A stretch of DNA of 64,000 nucleotides. Origin: Treponema sp. GTDB lineage: Bacteria > Spirochaetota > Spirochaetia > Treponematales > Treponemataceae. The notes under the pieces are model-generated. The model was not told the DNA's origin. It made no database searches and was given only the letters and a program-made list of their open reading frames with translations. A program made the translations under genes and the position numbers. Positions 8,315-16,032 of this stretch are shown here, in pieces. Where the stretch lies: positions 48,252-112,251 of the forward strand of contig JAEDFM010000001.1 of NCBI GenBank assembly GCA_016292805.1. Reading direction: 5' to 3'. How positions within the stretch are numbered: position 1 is the first letter of the stretch; the number at the start of each line of letters is the position of its first letter.

Positions 8315-8528
8315 AGTAACATATTCAGAAGCCAGACAGAATTTTGCATCAGTATTAGATACTTCAAAAAAAGATGGCATTGTTGTTGTAAAAAGAGCTG
8401 ACGGATCTTCTTTTAGAATTACACCAGAAATCGAAAAGAAATCTCCCTTTATCGGAATAAAAACACTTGCAAACATTAAGCAAGAAGAAATACTTTCTGC
8501 ATTAAGGGAAACAAGAGAAGAAAACTAA
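8307..8528 (+). CDS. Phd/YefM-type antitoxin (orphan)
   Basis: A 73-residue protein with the opening VTYSEARQNFASVLDTSK, the DNA-binding fold of type II antitoxins of the Phd/YefM family, followed by VVKRADGSSFRI. The rest is a short charged tail that would normally wrap the toxin. A ribosome site, AGAGAGGC, lies at 8294-8301. The next gene downstream is not a toxin, and the only toxin sequence nearby is the truncated PIN remnant overlapping its start. It is therefore an orphan antitoxin, possibly kept as an anti-addiction module or simply a relic. Such proteins normally repress their own operon. Confidence 0.8.
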   Translation: MLVVTYSEARQNFASVLDTSKKDGIVVVKRADGSSFRITPEIEKKSPFIGIKTLANIKQEEILSALRETREEN

Positions 8529-8540
8529 CTTTTTTAATCC

Positions 8541-8559
8541 CCAATCAATACAAATTGAT
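8541..8559. repeat. 19-bp repeat, right copy, within a hairpin
   Basis: Identical to 8152-8170. Flanking CCCC and GGGG extend it into the stem CCCC-A-ATCAAT / ATTGAT-GGGG (8539-8563), which could act as a weak terminator after the antitoxin gene. No T-run follows. Confidence 0.55.
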
Positions 8560-8578
8560 GGGGATAAAGGAATAAGGA

Positions 8579-8920
8579 TTGAAAAAGGCAAAAATTTTTA
8601 TTTCATTCATTGTAATTGCAATCATTCCAATTTTACTTTATTTCATGTCTATTAAATTCTTTTATAAAAGTTTGGCTATAAAAAATGGTAACCATATAGT
8701 AAACAGTATCGAGAAGTATAGGACAGAAAAAGGACATCTTCCAGATTCTTTCAATGATATAAATTTAGTGACGGATGATTTTTGGGGTGGAATGGCAACA
8801 AAAAGAAAAGGAATAAAGTATTATTACGAAAAAATGAGTGATTCTGATTATATAGTTTATTTTGATTATAATTTGGGTGATTCAATTACTTATATGTCAG
8901 AAACAAAAGATTGGTATTAA
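8579..8920 (+). CDS. Small membrane-anchored protein of unknown function
   Basis: A 113-residue protein starting at TTG with an AAAGG site seven bases upstream. Residues 1-27 form one hydrophobic anchor after a Lys-rich start (KKAKIFISFIVIAIIPILL). The remainder is predicted to lie outside the cytoplasm. The segment IVNSIEKYRTEKGHLPDSF resembles the helix-to-loop part of pseudopilin-like or small surface proteins (a helix ending in KYR, then G.LP.S). The end is rich in Tyr and Asp. I do not recognise a defined family. It sits among toxin-antitoxin genes, but nothing shows a functional link. Confidence 0.55.
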   Translation: MKKAKIFISFIVIAIIPILLYFMSIKFFYKSLAIKNGNHIVNSIEKYRTEKGHLPDSFNDINLVTDDFWGGMATKRKGIKYYYEKMSDSDYIVYFDYNLGDSITYMSETKDWY

Positions 8921-9006
8921 ATTTGATGAAGTAGCATTTTTAATTGCTGCTATGTAATGAGGAAAGACTCAGCCTATAAACAGGAATTGATGTTGGAAAT
9001 GAATTT

Positions 9007-9195
9007 ATGAGTGAATTAGTTATTTTGAGGGGAAATTTCAGCAGTGGAAAAACCTCTGTTGCAAAAGATTTACAATAATTATTCGGTCCCAACACTATGC
9101 TTATTTCCCAGGATGCTATTTGTAGAGACATATTGAAAGTAAAAGATAAGGAAAGTATAGTTCGAGAAATATTTGACGTAATAAAGATAAAGTAA
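9007..9195 (+). pseudogene. Decayed P-loop kinase gene (AAA_33-like)
   Basis: From ATG 9007 the frame reads MSELVILRGNFSSGKTSVAK, a clear Walker A (GNFSSGKT) at the N-terminus. It meets TAA at 9076-9078 after DLQ, then continues in the same frame LFGPNTMLISQDAICRDI and stops at 9193. The second half matches the section after the P-loop in small ATP-dependent kinases of the zeta-toxin/AAA_33 type (LISQD.IRR..L). The full family is about 170 residues, so the gene has both an internal stop and a lost C-terminus. It is surrounded by other toxin-antitoxin remnants. Confidence 0.7.
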
Positions 9196-9220
9196 TATAT
9201 TGTAGTAAGGGGTAATACAT

Positions 9221-9481
9221 ATGACTACAATTTCTGCAAAAATAGATAGTAATGATAAATCTTCTTTTGAAAGAATCTGTGAATCTATGGGAATCAATAT
9301 TTCATCTGCCATAAATGCTTTTGTGAAGGCAACAATCAGAGAAAATGGTATGCCTTTTGCATTAAAAGCTTCTGAAGATCCTTATGTTTATTCTGAAGAG
9401 AATATGAAGTACTTAAGAGAAAGCATTAATCAGATTGAATCAGGGAAAGGTCAGATTCATGAACTTAAGGAGATTAATTAA
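9221..9481 (+). CDS. RelB/DinJ family antitoxin
   Basis: An 86-residue antitoxin. The ribbon-helix-helix start (TTISAKIDSNDKSSFERICE then MGINISSAINAFVKATIREN) is characteristic of RelB/DinJ, with MPFAL beginning the toxin-binding part. It neutralises the YoeB-type toxin encoded next, whose ATG overlaps its stop (TAATG at 9479-9483). A GGGG site precedes the start. The pair should repress its own promoter, located in the AT-rich region just upstream that contains the end of the kinase pseudogene. The module is complete and probably active. Confidence 0.9.
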   Translation: MTTISAKIDSNDKSSFERICESMGINISSAINAFVKATIRENGMPFALKASEDPYVYSEENMKYLRESINQIESGKGQIHELKEIN

Positions 9482-9747
9482 TGGTCAAAGTTTGGTCTGA
9501 TCTAGCATGGAACGACTATTTAGAGTTTTTTAATAAACATCAGAAAGATTTAATTAAAAGTACACATGAATTAATAAAAGACATTGAAAGAAATGGTGTT
9601 GATAAAGGAAAAGGTCAGCCAGAACAACTGAAACATGAATTGTCAGGTTATTATAATCGTCGAATTGATCAGAAAAATCGTCTTGTTTATAAAGTTGAGG
9701 ATAATAAACTTTTCATAGTTCAGTGTGGAACACATTATCAGCAATAG
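9481..9747 (+). CDS. yoeB: YoeB/Txe family mRNA interferase toxin
   Basis: An 88-residue ribosome-dependent endoribonuclease toxin. The family residues are in place: Glu48 in QPEQLK, Arg67 in KNRLVYKV and the C-terminal His85-Tyr86 pair in CGTHYQQ, equivalent to the catalytic Glu46, Arg65, His83 and Tyr84 of E. coli YoeB. Length is normal. The gene overlaps the RelB/DinJ antitoxin by one base, so the two are translationally coupled. A YoeB toxin paired with a DinJ/RelB rather than a YefM antitoxin is a known alternative combination. No sign of decay, in contrast to neighbouring remnants. Confidence 0.92.
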   Translation: MVKVWSDLAWNDYLEFFNKHQKDLIKSTHELIKDIERNGVDKGKGQPEQLKHELSGYYNRRIDQKNRLVYKVEDNKLFIVQCGTHYQQ

Positions 9748-9825
9748 TTACTTACTCCAAACAATAATAGTTGCATTGTTCTTTCTACAAACCATAAGCA
9801 ATAGCAATCCAGAAGGAAAATACAT

Positions 9826-10032
9826 ATGACAATGAAAGAAGCAGAACAATTTTTCAAGCAGACAAATGGTAATGGATATTTTATGTGTCTGGATAGTGAA
9901 AGAAAGTATGAAGAATTCCAAAGCTTGAATATTTCTGCGGATATTCTGCAAAAGTGGAGGCAAGAAAAAGTAGATTCTTTATATGCTGATTTATGGAAAG
10001 ATAAAAATGATACTTGTTTCCAATTATACTAA
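9826..10032 (+). CDS. Small protein of unknown function
   Basis: A 68-residue hydrophilic protein (MTMKEAEQFFKQTNGNGY...) with a GAAGGA site eight bases before the ATG. It contains aromatic residues and a segment ADILQKWRQEKVDSLYADLW reminiscent of short proteins found beside toxin-antitoxin genes in Firmicutes and spirochetes, but I cannot name the family. No signal peptide or membrane segment. It is the last gene of the accessory stretch, followed by GC-rich element B. Confidence 0.5.
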   Translation: MTMKEAEQFFKQTNGNGYFMCLDSERKYEEFQSLNISADILQKWRQEKVDSLYADLWKDKNDTCFQLY

Positions 10033-10062
10033 TTTAAGAAATGAATTGATTTAAATAGCGGG

Positions 10063-10131
10063 GCGTTGCGGGGTGTCCCCGCAGAAGGGGTAGCGAGCAA
10101 CGAAGTGCGAGCGAGGGGAAGGCTTTCCCCT
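10063..10131. repeat. Element B, copy 1 (GC-rich structured repeat)
   Basis: A strongly GC-rich island in AT-rich surroundings. It starts GCGTTGC, has the hairpin GCGGGG-TGT-CCCCGC, the block AGAAGGGGT, a variable middle rich in GCGAGC/GCGAAG, and ends AGGGGAAGGCTTTCCCCT, itself a hairpin. The same order occurs at 23938-24018 inside uup, where the first stem is GCGGGC/GCCCGC. Here the element is bracketed by a 10-bp direct repeat AATTGATTTA (10044-10053 and 10141-10150), which resembles a target-site duplication. Confidence 0.75.
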
Positions 10132-10164
10132 ATAAATTCAAATTGATTTACACAGAGTCAAAAA

Positions 10165-10202
10165 AAGACCATGAAAAAAAGTCTCCATGGTCATTTTTTT
10201 TT
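10165..10202. terminator. Bidirectional terminator after the GH3 gene
   Basis: GACCATG (10167-10173) pairs with CATGGTC (10186-10192). The stem is flanked by an A-run on the left and a T-run on the right, so it can work in both directions. On the minus strand it ends the GH43-GH3 operon; on the plus strand it would stop reading from the accessory stretch. Confidence 0.8.
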
Positions 10203-10203
10203 G

Positions 10204-12288
10204 TTATAAACTGATTTTTATAGTAACTGGGTCAGATGCACCAAGTTTTTTAGATTGTTCTGTTGGAACTGAATCTGCAATTGTAATCAGGTATTCACCT
10301 TTTTCAATTACGCTTTCACCTTCGGCTGTAATAGTTTCAAAGGCAGAAAGTGGGAGAGTGAAAGATACATTTTTTACAGCTCCGGCTTTGATTTCAAGTT
10401 TTGTAAAATCACGGAGAGAACAAATTGGATCATCTTCTTTGCGGTTTGCTTTAGCTACATAAACCTGAACAACTTCTTTTGCGGTAAGGTTTCCTGTGTT
10501 TTTAACTGAACAGCTGACCTGAACTTTATCACCATCAACTTTGGCTTCTGCATTATCAAACTTAAAGCTTGTATAAGAAAGTCCAAAGCCGAATGGGAAC
10601 AAAGGTTCTTTTGTGGCATAGCGGTAAGTTCTGCCTTTCATTGCGTAATCTTCAAAATCTGGAAGATCTGCTGTTGATTTAGGGAATGTAACTGGAAGAT
10701 GTGCAGAAGGTACTGTATCTCCAAAAATTACATCGGCAACTGCTGAACCACCTTCTTCTCCAGGATACCATGCCATAATGATTGCATCAGCAATATCTTC
10801 TGGGAATGCAATTGCAGCTCCACCTGTAAGCACCAGCACAACTGGGATGCCACGGTCACGAACTGCTTTAAGATAATCTAACTGATGCTGTGGAAGTTCA
10901 ATAAAGTCTCTGTCGCCTTTTGTTGTTTCAACAGAGTCACCTTCTTCGCCTTCCATCATGTTATCAAGACCAAAGCAGGCAACAACAAGGTCTGCACTTT
11001 CTACCATACCAACTGTCCATCCTCGCTGTTTACTGTCGCTGTACATTCCAACACCTGGATGGTAGTCAATGTTTATGTCAGGGCGAGCTTCTGTTTTTTC
11101 AAGTAAGCCTTCAAGAATTGTAACAAGACGGGAATTCAATCCGTAGTAGTTTCCAAGAATTGCATTTACATTTGTAGCGCAAGGTCCCACAACAAAAATC
11201 TTTTTAATGTTTTCTTTTACAGGAAGGAGACCATTTTTATTTTTAAGAAGAACAATTGAGTCTCCTGCAACTTTGCGGGCAAGTGCCCGTTTTTCTGCAG
11301 TGTTTACATCCTTTGCACTAAGGTTCTTCCACTTTGATTTTTTCCAGGAATCAAACATTCCAAGCTTTGCCTGTGTCATAAGCAGGCGGAAAACTGATTC
11401 GTTGATTTTTTCTTCTGAAAGAAGTCCCTGACGAACAGCATCAATTGCTGCGTGATAAGTACAACCACAGTTCAAATCGCAGGTATTGTTAATTGCCAGT
11501 GCTGCCGATTCCGCTGGTGTTTTTGTAACTTTATGATTTTCGTGGAAATCTTTAACAGCCCAGCAGTCGCTTACTACATGCCCCTTAAAGCCCCATTTGT
11601 TGCGGAGAATATCAACTAAAAGATATTTACTTCCGTTACAAGGTTCATCGTAAAGTCTCTGGTAAGCACCCATTACAGATTCTACTCCTTCGTCTACAAG
11701 AGCTTTGAATGCTGGCATGTAAGTTTCCCAGAAATCTTTTTTAGAAGGTTTTACATTTGCTGTGTGGCGTGTACATTCTGGACCAGAGTGAACTGCAAAG
11801 TGTTTAGCACAGGCTGCCAGTTTTAAGTTTTCTGGATCGTCTCCCTGAAGTCCGCGAACTGCTGCTACACCCATTTTAGTTGTAAGACAAGGGTCTTCGC
11901 CAAAGGTTTCCTGACCACGACCCCAGCGAGGGTCACGGAAAATATTGATGTTTGGAGTCCAGAAGGTAAGGCCGCGGAACTGGCGGTAATCTCCAATTTT
12001 CTGGGCTTCGTTGTATTTTGCCCGGGCTTCATCGGAAATGGCTTCGTATTCTTCCTGAGCAAGCTTTGTATCAAAGGTTGCTGCAAGACCGATTGTCTGC
12101 GGAAATACTGTAGCTGTACCGGCTCTGGCAACTCCGTGAAGTGCTTCGTTCCACCAGTTATATTCTTTAATTCCAAGTCGCTGAACTCCTGGACTTTCGT
12201 GAAGCATAAGTGCAACTTTTTCTTCAAGTTTCATTTCGCTGATAAGTGCGTTGATTTCTTCTGTTCTTTCCTGTTCAAGTTTTGTCAT
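10204..12288 (-). CDS. Glycoside hydrolase family 3 (beta-xylosidase/beta-glucosidase type)
   Basis: A 694-residue cytoplasmic enzyme without a signal peptide. The N-terminal TIM-barrel domain begins KVALMLHESPGVQRLGI and includes YNWWNEALHGVARAG, typical of GH3 xylan 1,4-beta-xylosidases. The nucleophile Asp is expected in GHVVSDCWAV. The alpha/beta sandwich domain and a C-terminal fibronectin-III-like domain (starting near PFGFGLSYTSF) follow. It lies nine bases after the GH43 gene with an AAGGTG site before its ATG, in one operon divergent from a GH120-like gene, which favours xylo-oligosaccharides over cellobiose as substrate. It would release monosaccharides from imported oligosaccharides. 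Exact linkage and sugar cannot be read from sequence. Confidence 0.92.
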   Translation of the reverse strand: MTKLEQERTEEINALISEMKLEEKVALMLHESPGVQRLGIKEYNWWNEALHGVARAGTATVFPQTIGLAATFDTKLAQEEYEAISDEARAKYNEAQKIGDYRQFRGLTFWTPNINIFRDPRWGRGQETFGEDPCLTTKMGVAAVRGLQGDDPENLKLAACAKHFAVHSGPECTRHTANVKPSKKDFWETYMPAFKALVDEGVESVMGAYQRLYDEPCNGSKYLLVDILRNKWGFKGHVVSDCWAVKDFHENHKVTKTPAESAALAINNTCDLNCGCTYHAAIDAVRQGLLSEEKINESVFRLLMTQAKLGMFDSWKKSKWKNLSAKDVNTAEKRALARKVAGDSIVLLKNKNGLLPVKENIKKIFVVGPCATNVNAILGNYYGLNSRLVTILEGLLEKTEARPDINIDYHPGVGMYSDSKQRGWTVGMVESADLVVACFGLDNMMEGEEGDSVETTKGDRDFIELPQHQLDYLKAVRDRGIPVVLVLTGGAAIAFPEDIADAIIMAWYPGEEGGSAVADVIFGDTVPSAHLPVTFPKSTADLPDFEDYAMKGRTYRYATKEPLFPFGFGLSYTSFKFDNAEAKVDGDKVQVSCSVKNTGNLTAKEVVQVYVAKANRKEDDPICSLRDFTKLEIKAGAVKNVSFTLPLSAFETITAEGESVIEKGEYLITIADSVPTEQSKKLGASDPVTIKISL

Positions 12289-12297
12289 ATCTGCACC

Positions 12298-13779
12298 TTA
12301 TTTAAGTTCCCAAGATTCTAATTCTGACTGAGTGTTCAGCTGAATGTAAATATCTGCTGTGGCGTCAGCCTGGGCTGGAAGATTAATTTTACAAGCAAAG
12401 GTTCCTTTACCTTTTGTTTTTATTTCGCCTAAAAGATTTACTGCTGCAGGGCTTGTTTTGTAGATTTTTACTATACCTTTTTTGTTTCCTTCTGCAGTTG
12501 TAACAACAAATTCTTTTGCTCCTTTTGAAATATCTGCATTTTTAATGCAAACATAACCTGTATCTGTTACAGCTTTTAATGTCTGTTTTGAAGTTACGCC
12601 AGCATTTGCTGTTGCTGCAAAGGTTGCTGCCGGAATAGTCTGATAAGGATTGAATTTTTCTACAGGGCGAACACCAGATTTTGTTGCCGGCTGCATAGGT
12701 AATGAACCATCTTCGTTTACTTTAAAATCTGTAATACAAATGTTTCGGTAACCGCCTTTTTCATTTCCCATAGCTTTTTCTACAAACTGTGCATGGAATG
12801 CAATGTAGTGTTTTCCTTTGAACTGGAAAATCCAGTGGTGGTTGTTACCCCATGCTCCAAAAAGTGTTCCTGGGTTCTGAAGAGTGTAGCCCTGGTAAGT
12901 AAATGGTCCAAGTGGTGAGTCAGATGTCATGTAAGCAATTACTGCAACTGGAGGTACATCCGGGCCTTTTGCATCACCTCGTTCTGCCCAGTTTGAACAG
13001 TAAGTGTAGTAGTATTTATTTCCAATCTTGTTGATTCCTGAATCTTCAAAAAGCCAGGGAGCATCAATTTCTTCTGGAGTTCCAGCAAGACTAATCATGT
13101 CATCACCAAGCTTTACACAGCGGCCAGATTTAGGATGAGCTGGATCCTTATCTACACCGCCACCAAAATAAAGATAGCCTGTACCATCATCATCAACAAA
13201 AACAGCAGGATCAAAAAGCCAGTAAACCTTTGCGCAGTTAGGTGTACTTCTTGCTACCAGCTGTTTACCAATAGGATCTGTAAAAGGACCTGTAGGGGAG
13301 TCTGCCGTAAGAACTCCAATACCACTACCGTTGTCTGCAAAGTAAAGAAAGAACTTATCTTTACCGTTTATTTTTTTTGTACAGATTGCAGGTGCCCAGG
13401 AATTGTTTGCCCATTTTGCGGCACCTTTTGGATTCTGTTTTCCTGCTACTGCAATTTCTCCACAGTCTGTCCAGTTTACTAAATCCTTTGAACTGAAAAT
13501 GTTAAGATTAGTGATTTTATTATATGCGTTATCTTCCTTGCATTTTGTAATTTCTGCCTGCTGAGCATCGTTTGTTGCATAAATATAAACGGTGTCGTTG
13601 TAAACAAGTACGGCAGGATCCGCACTGAATTTGTGAATAATAGCAGGATTGTTTTCTGCAGGATTTTTGATGGCTTTTGTGGCCATTAATTTTTGTAATT
13701 CGGTCATTTCCACTCCTCCAAGAGTTGAAAAAAATAGTGTTGAGATGATAAGTAAAGATATGGCTTTATTTATTTTCAT
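12298..13779 (-). CDS. Glycoside hydrolase family 43 with C-terminal CBM6-like domain
   Basis: A 493-residue enzyme of the five-bladed propeller GH43 family, acting on xylan or arabinan side chains. Catalytic regions visible: FSADPAVLV with the base Asp, WLFDPAVFVDDDGTGYLYFG with the pKa-modulating Asp, and APWLFEDSGINK with the acid Glu. The last ~120 residues resemble a CBM6-type sandwich. The long reading frame starts with a signal-peptide-like stretch (KINKAISLLIISTLFFSTLGG) from ATG 13779, which has only a weak ribosome site. An internal ATG at 13707 (MTELQKLM) is preceded by an excellent GGAGGAGTGGAA site, so a cytoplasmic form starting there is likely and may even be the main product. 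It heads the operon with GH3. Confidence 0.9.
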   Translation of the reverse strand: MKINKAISLLIISTLFFSTLGGVEMTELQKLMATKAIKNPAENNPAIIHKFSADPAVLVYNDTVYIYATNDAQQAEITKCKEDNAYNKITNLNIFSSKDLVNWTDCGEIAVAGKQNPKGAAKWANNSWAPAICTKKINGKDKFFLYFADNGSGIGVLTADSPTGPFTDPIGKQLVARSTPNCAKVYWLFDPAVFVDDDGTGYLYFGGGVDKDPAHPKSGRCVKLGDDMISLAGTPEEIDAPWLFEDSGINKIGNKYYYTYCSNWAERGDAKGPDVPPVAVIAYMTSDSPLGPFTYQGYTLQNPGTLFGAWGNNHHWIFQFKGKHYIAFHAQFVEKAMGNEKGGYRNICITDFKVNEDGSLPMQPATKSGVRPVEKFNPYQTIPAATFAATANAGVTSKQTLKAVTDTGYVCIKNADISKGAKEFVVTTAEGNKKGIVKIYKTSPAAVNLLGEIKTKGKGTFACKINLPAQADATADIYIQLNTQSELESWELK

Positions 13780-13946
13780 TTGTACTACTCTACATGATTA
13801 TTTGAATTAGTAAAACGATTAACTGAAATTATTCTATAATATTACAGAAATTTACCTAGTTTTTTTCCATTAAATCGTTCAATAATATTATAATACAAAC
13901 ATCCAATCAAATACAAAGTATTTTGGTAGAAAAGGGGCAGAATAAG
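13780..13946. promoter_or_regulatory. Divergent promoter region of the xylosidase locus
   Basis: This 167-bp AT-rich gap separates the GH43-GH3 operon from the GH120-like gene. TATAAT-type boxes occur near 13836-13841 and 13890-13895. GTAAAACGATTAAC (13810-13823) has the central CG and arm similarity of a LacI-family operator, and TAAATCGTT (13873-13881) may be a second half. No regulator gene is adjacent. The promoter assignment is sound from gene layout; the operator is a weak guess. Confidence 0.4.
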
Positions 13947-15962
13947 ATGATTTATTACGTAAATTGTAATACTCCAAAAAGTGGAAATGGATCAAAAGAA
14001 TATCCATTTAAAACTATTACTGCAGCTGCAAAGGTTGCAAAACCTGGTGACGAAGTTGTTGTTGCAAAAGGCGTGTATCGCGAATATGTAGATCCACAGA
14101 ATGCTGGTACAGCTGATAATAGAATTGTGTATCGTTCTGAAGAAAAACTTGGCGCCGTAATTACAGGGGCAGAAGAAGTTAAAAACTGGACTAAGTATGA
14201 CGGTGATGTTTGGTGTGCCAGAGTTTCAAATGGTTTATTTGGTAATTACAATCCTTACACAACACTTGTAAGTGGTGACTGGTTTATTGCAACTTACATT
14301 GCTCATACAGGAGATGTTTTCTTGAACGGAAAATCTATGTATGAAGCTACAACTCTTGATGGTGTATTAAAACCTGAAGTTTATCCTAAATCTTGGGATC
14401 CAGATTTTTCAGTTTATACATGGTTTGCACAGCAGGACGAAAAAACAAACGAAACTGTATTCTATGCTAATTTCCACGGTAAAGATCCTAACAAGGAAAA
14501 TGTAGAAATCTCTGTTCGTGAAAACTGTTTCTATCCTTCAAAAGAAGGTGTTGGTTACATTACACTTTCTGGTTTTGTTGTAAAACAGGCTGCAACTCAG
14601 TGGGCACCACCAACAGCTTACCAGGAAGGTATGATTGGTCCACACTGGTCAAAAGGATGGATTATAGAAGACTGCGAAGTCTGTGATTCTAAATGTTCTG
14701 GTATTTCCCTTGGTAAATATAAACAGCCAAATAATGATAATAAATGGTTAAAGTGGAAATTCAAGGACGGTACACAGACTGAACGAGATAACATTTGTCA
14801 GGCACAGATTGAAGGCTGGACAAAAGAAAATATTGGTTCACATATTGTTCGCCGCTGTAACATTCACGACTGTGGTCAGACAGGTATTGTTGGACACTTA
14901 GGTGGTGTATTCTCAATTATTGAAGATAACCATATTCATCATATCAATAACAAACAGAATCTTGCTGGTGCTGAAATTGGCGGTATTAAAATGCATGCCG
15001 CAATTGATGTAATAATCCGCCGCAATCATTTTCATCATTGTACAAGAGGTTTGTGGTTAGACTGGCAGGCTCAGGGAACTCGTGTTACTCAGAACTTATT
15101 CCACGATAATACTTTCCCTTCAGACTACAATGCAAATCTTTTAAATGCAGATGGTCTTGGAGAAGATATTTTCGTAGAGGTTTCTCATGGTCCAACTTTA
15201 ATCGATAATAATATTCTTCTTTCTGACCATGCATGTAAGCTTCCAACTCAGGGCCTGGCATTTGTCCACAACTTTATTGCAGGTTCATTAACTGCTGTTG
15301 GTCTTGGTGTAAACAATGGTGCAAAAACAAAACTTTCACCTCGTTATACTCCATACCATGTTCAGCACAGAACTGAAGTAATGGGCTTTATGACAATTCT
15401 TCACGGTGATGCTCGTTTCTATAACAACATCTTTGTTCAGAAACCAATGCGCCCTGGAATGATTGAAATTATGAATGCTAATAAGGGAAATGAATGGACA
15501 GATGCAAATCTTGTTGCCGGAACAATCCCTTACGACTCTTACCCAACTTACGAAGAATGGGTTAAACAGTTTGATGGTTATTGTGGAATGGGTTCTGCTC
15601 CAAGTGACCGCTACTACAATCCATTACCTGTTTGGGCAGAAGGAAATGCATACTTTAATGGTGCAAAACCTATGAAGAAGGAAGGGGACGCTTTTGTTGA
15701 TGAAAAGAACAATGTGACTTTCAGTTTAAAAGAAAAGAATGGAAAGTATATTTTTGAAACAAATGTTTACGACTTCCTTCCTGATAGTGGTACAAAAACA
15801 ATTTCTACAGAAACATTAGGAATGGCTTTTGAACCAGAACAGAAGTTTGAAAATCCAGATGGCTCACAGATTATCTTTAATGAAGACTATTATGGAAATC
15901 ACAGAAAGGTAAATCCTACTGCAGGTCCATTTGAAGCTAAAAACAAAAGCTACGAAATGTAG
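13947..15962 (+). CDS. Right-handed beta-helix glycosidase, GH120-like beta-xylosidase
   Basis: A 671-residue protein. The opening MIYYVNCNTPKSGNGSKEYP then FKTITAAAKVAKPGDEV is the DUF1565-like start of parallel beta-helix enzymes. The continued pattern (YREYVDPQNAGT..., FGNYNPY, GDWF) is that of GH120 xylosidases such as the Thermoanaerobacterium enzyme. Repeated coils with IIEDNHIHH-type turns fill the middle. Acidic candidates for catalysis lie in GLWLDWQAQGTR and DIFVEVSHGP. There is no signal peptide, so it should act in the cytoplasm on xylo-oligosaccharides, matching the divergent GH43-GH3 pair. The ATG at 13947 follows AAAGGGG; an upstream TTG at 13923 is less likely. A polysaccharide lyase is the alternative reading of the fold. 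Confidence 0.8.
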   Translation: MIYYVNCNTPKSGNGSKEYPFKTITAAAKVAKPGDEVVVAKGVYREYVDPQNAGTADNRIVYRSEEKLGAVITGAEEVKNWTKYDGDVWCARVSNGLFGNYNPYTTLVSGDWFIATYIAHTGDVFLNGKSMYEATTLDGVLKPEVYPKSWDPDFSVYTWFAQQDEKTNETVFYANFHGKDPNKENVEISVRENCFYPSKEGVGYITLSGFVVKQAATQWAPPTAYQEGMIGPHWSKGWIIEDCEVCDSKCSGISLGKYKQPNNDNKWLKWKFKDGTQTERDNICQAQIEGWTKENIGSHIVRRCNIHDCGQTGIVGHLGGVFSIIEDNHIHHINNKQNLAGAEIGGIKMHAAIDVIIRRNHFHHCTRGLWLDWQAQGTRVTQNLFHDNTFPSDYNANLLNADGLGEDIFVEVSHGPTLIDNNILLSDHACKLPTQGLAFVHNFIAGSLTAVGLGVNNGAKTKLSPRYTPYHVQHRTEVMGFMTILHGDARFYNNIFVQKPMRPGMIEIMNANKGNEWTDANLVAGTIPYDSYPTYEEWVKQFDGYCGMGSAPSDRYYNPLPVWAEGNAYFNGAKPMKKEGDAFVDEKNNVTFSLKEKNGKYIFETNVYDFLPDSGTKTISTETLGMAFEPEQKFENPDGSQIIFNEDYYGNHRKVNPTAGPFEAKNKSYEM

Positions 15963-15984
15963 ATTAAGTTTTAGTTAAATGAAA

Positions 15985-16018
15985 AAGGCTGTCAGTTTTT
16001 CTGACAGCCTTATTTGTT
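15985..16018. terminator. Bidirectional terminator between GH120-like gene and ettA
   Basis: AAGGCTGTCAG (15985-15995) and CTGACAGCCTT (16001-16011) form an 11-bp perfect stem with a T loop, with A-rich and T-rich flanks. It serves both convergent genes. Confidence 0.85.
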
Positions 16019-16032
16019 TATCCCCAGAAATC

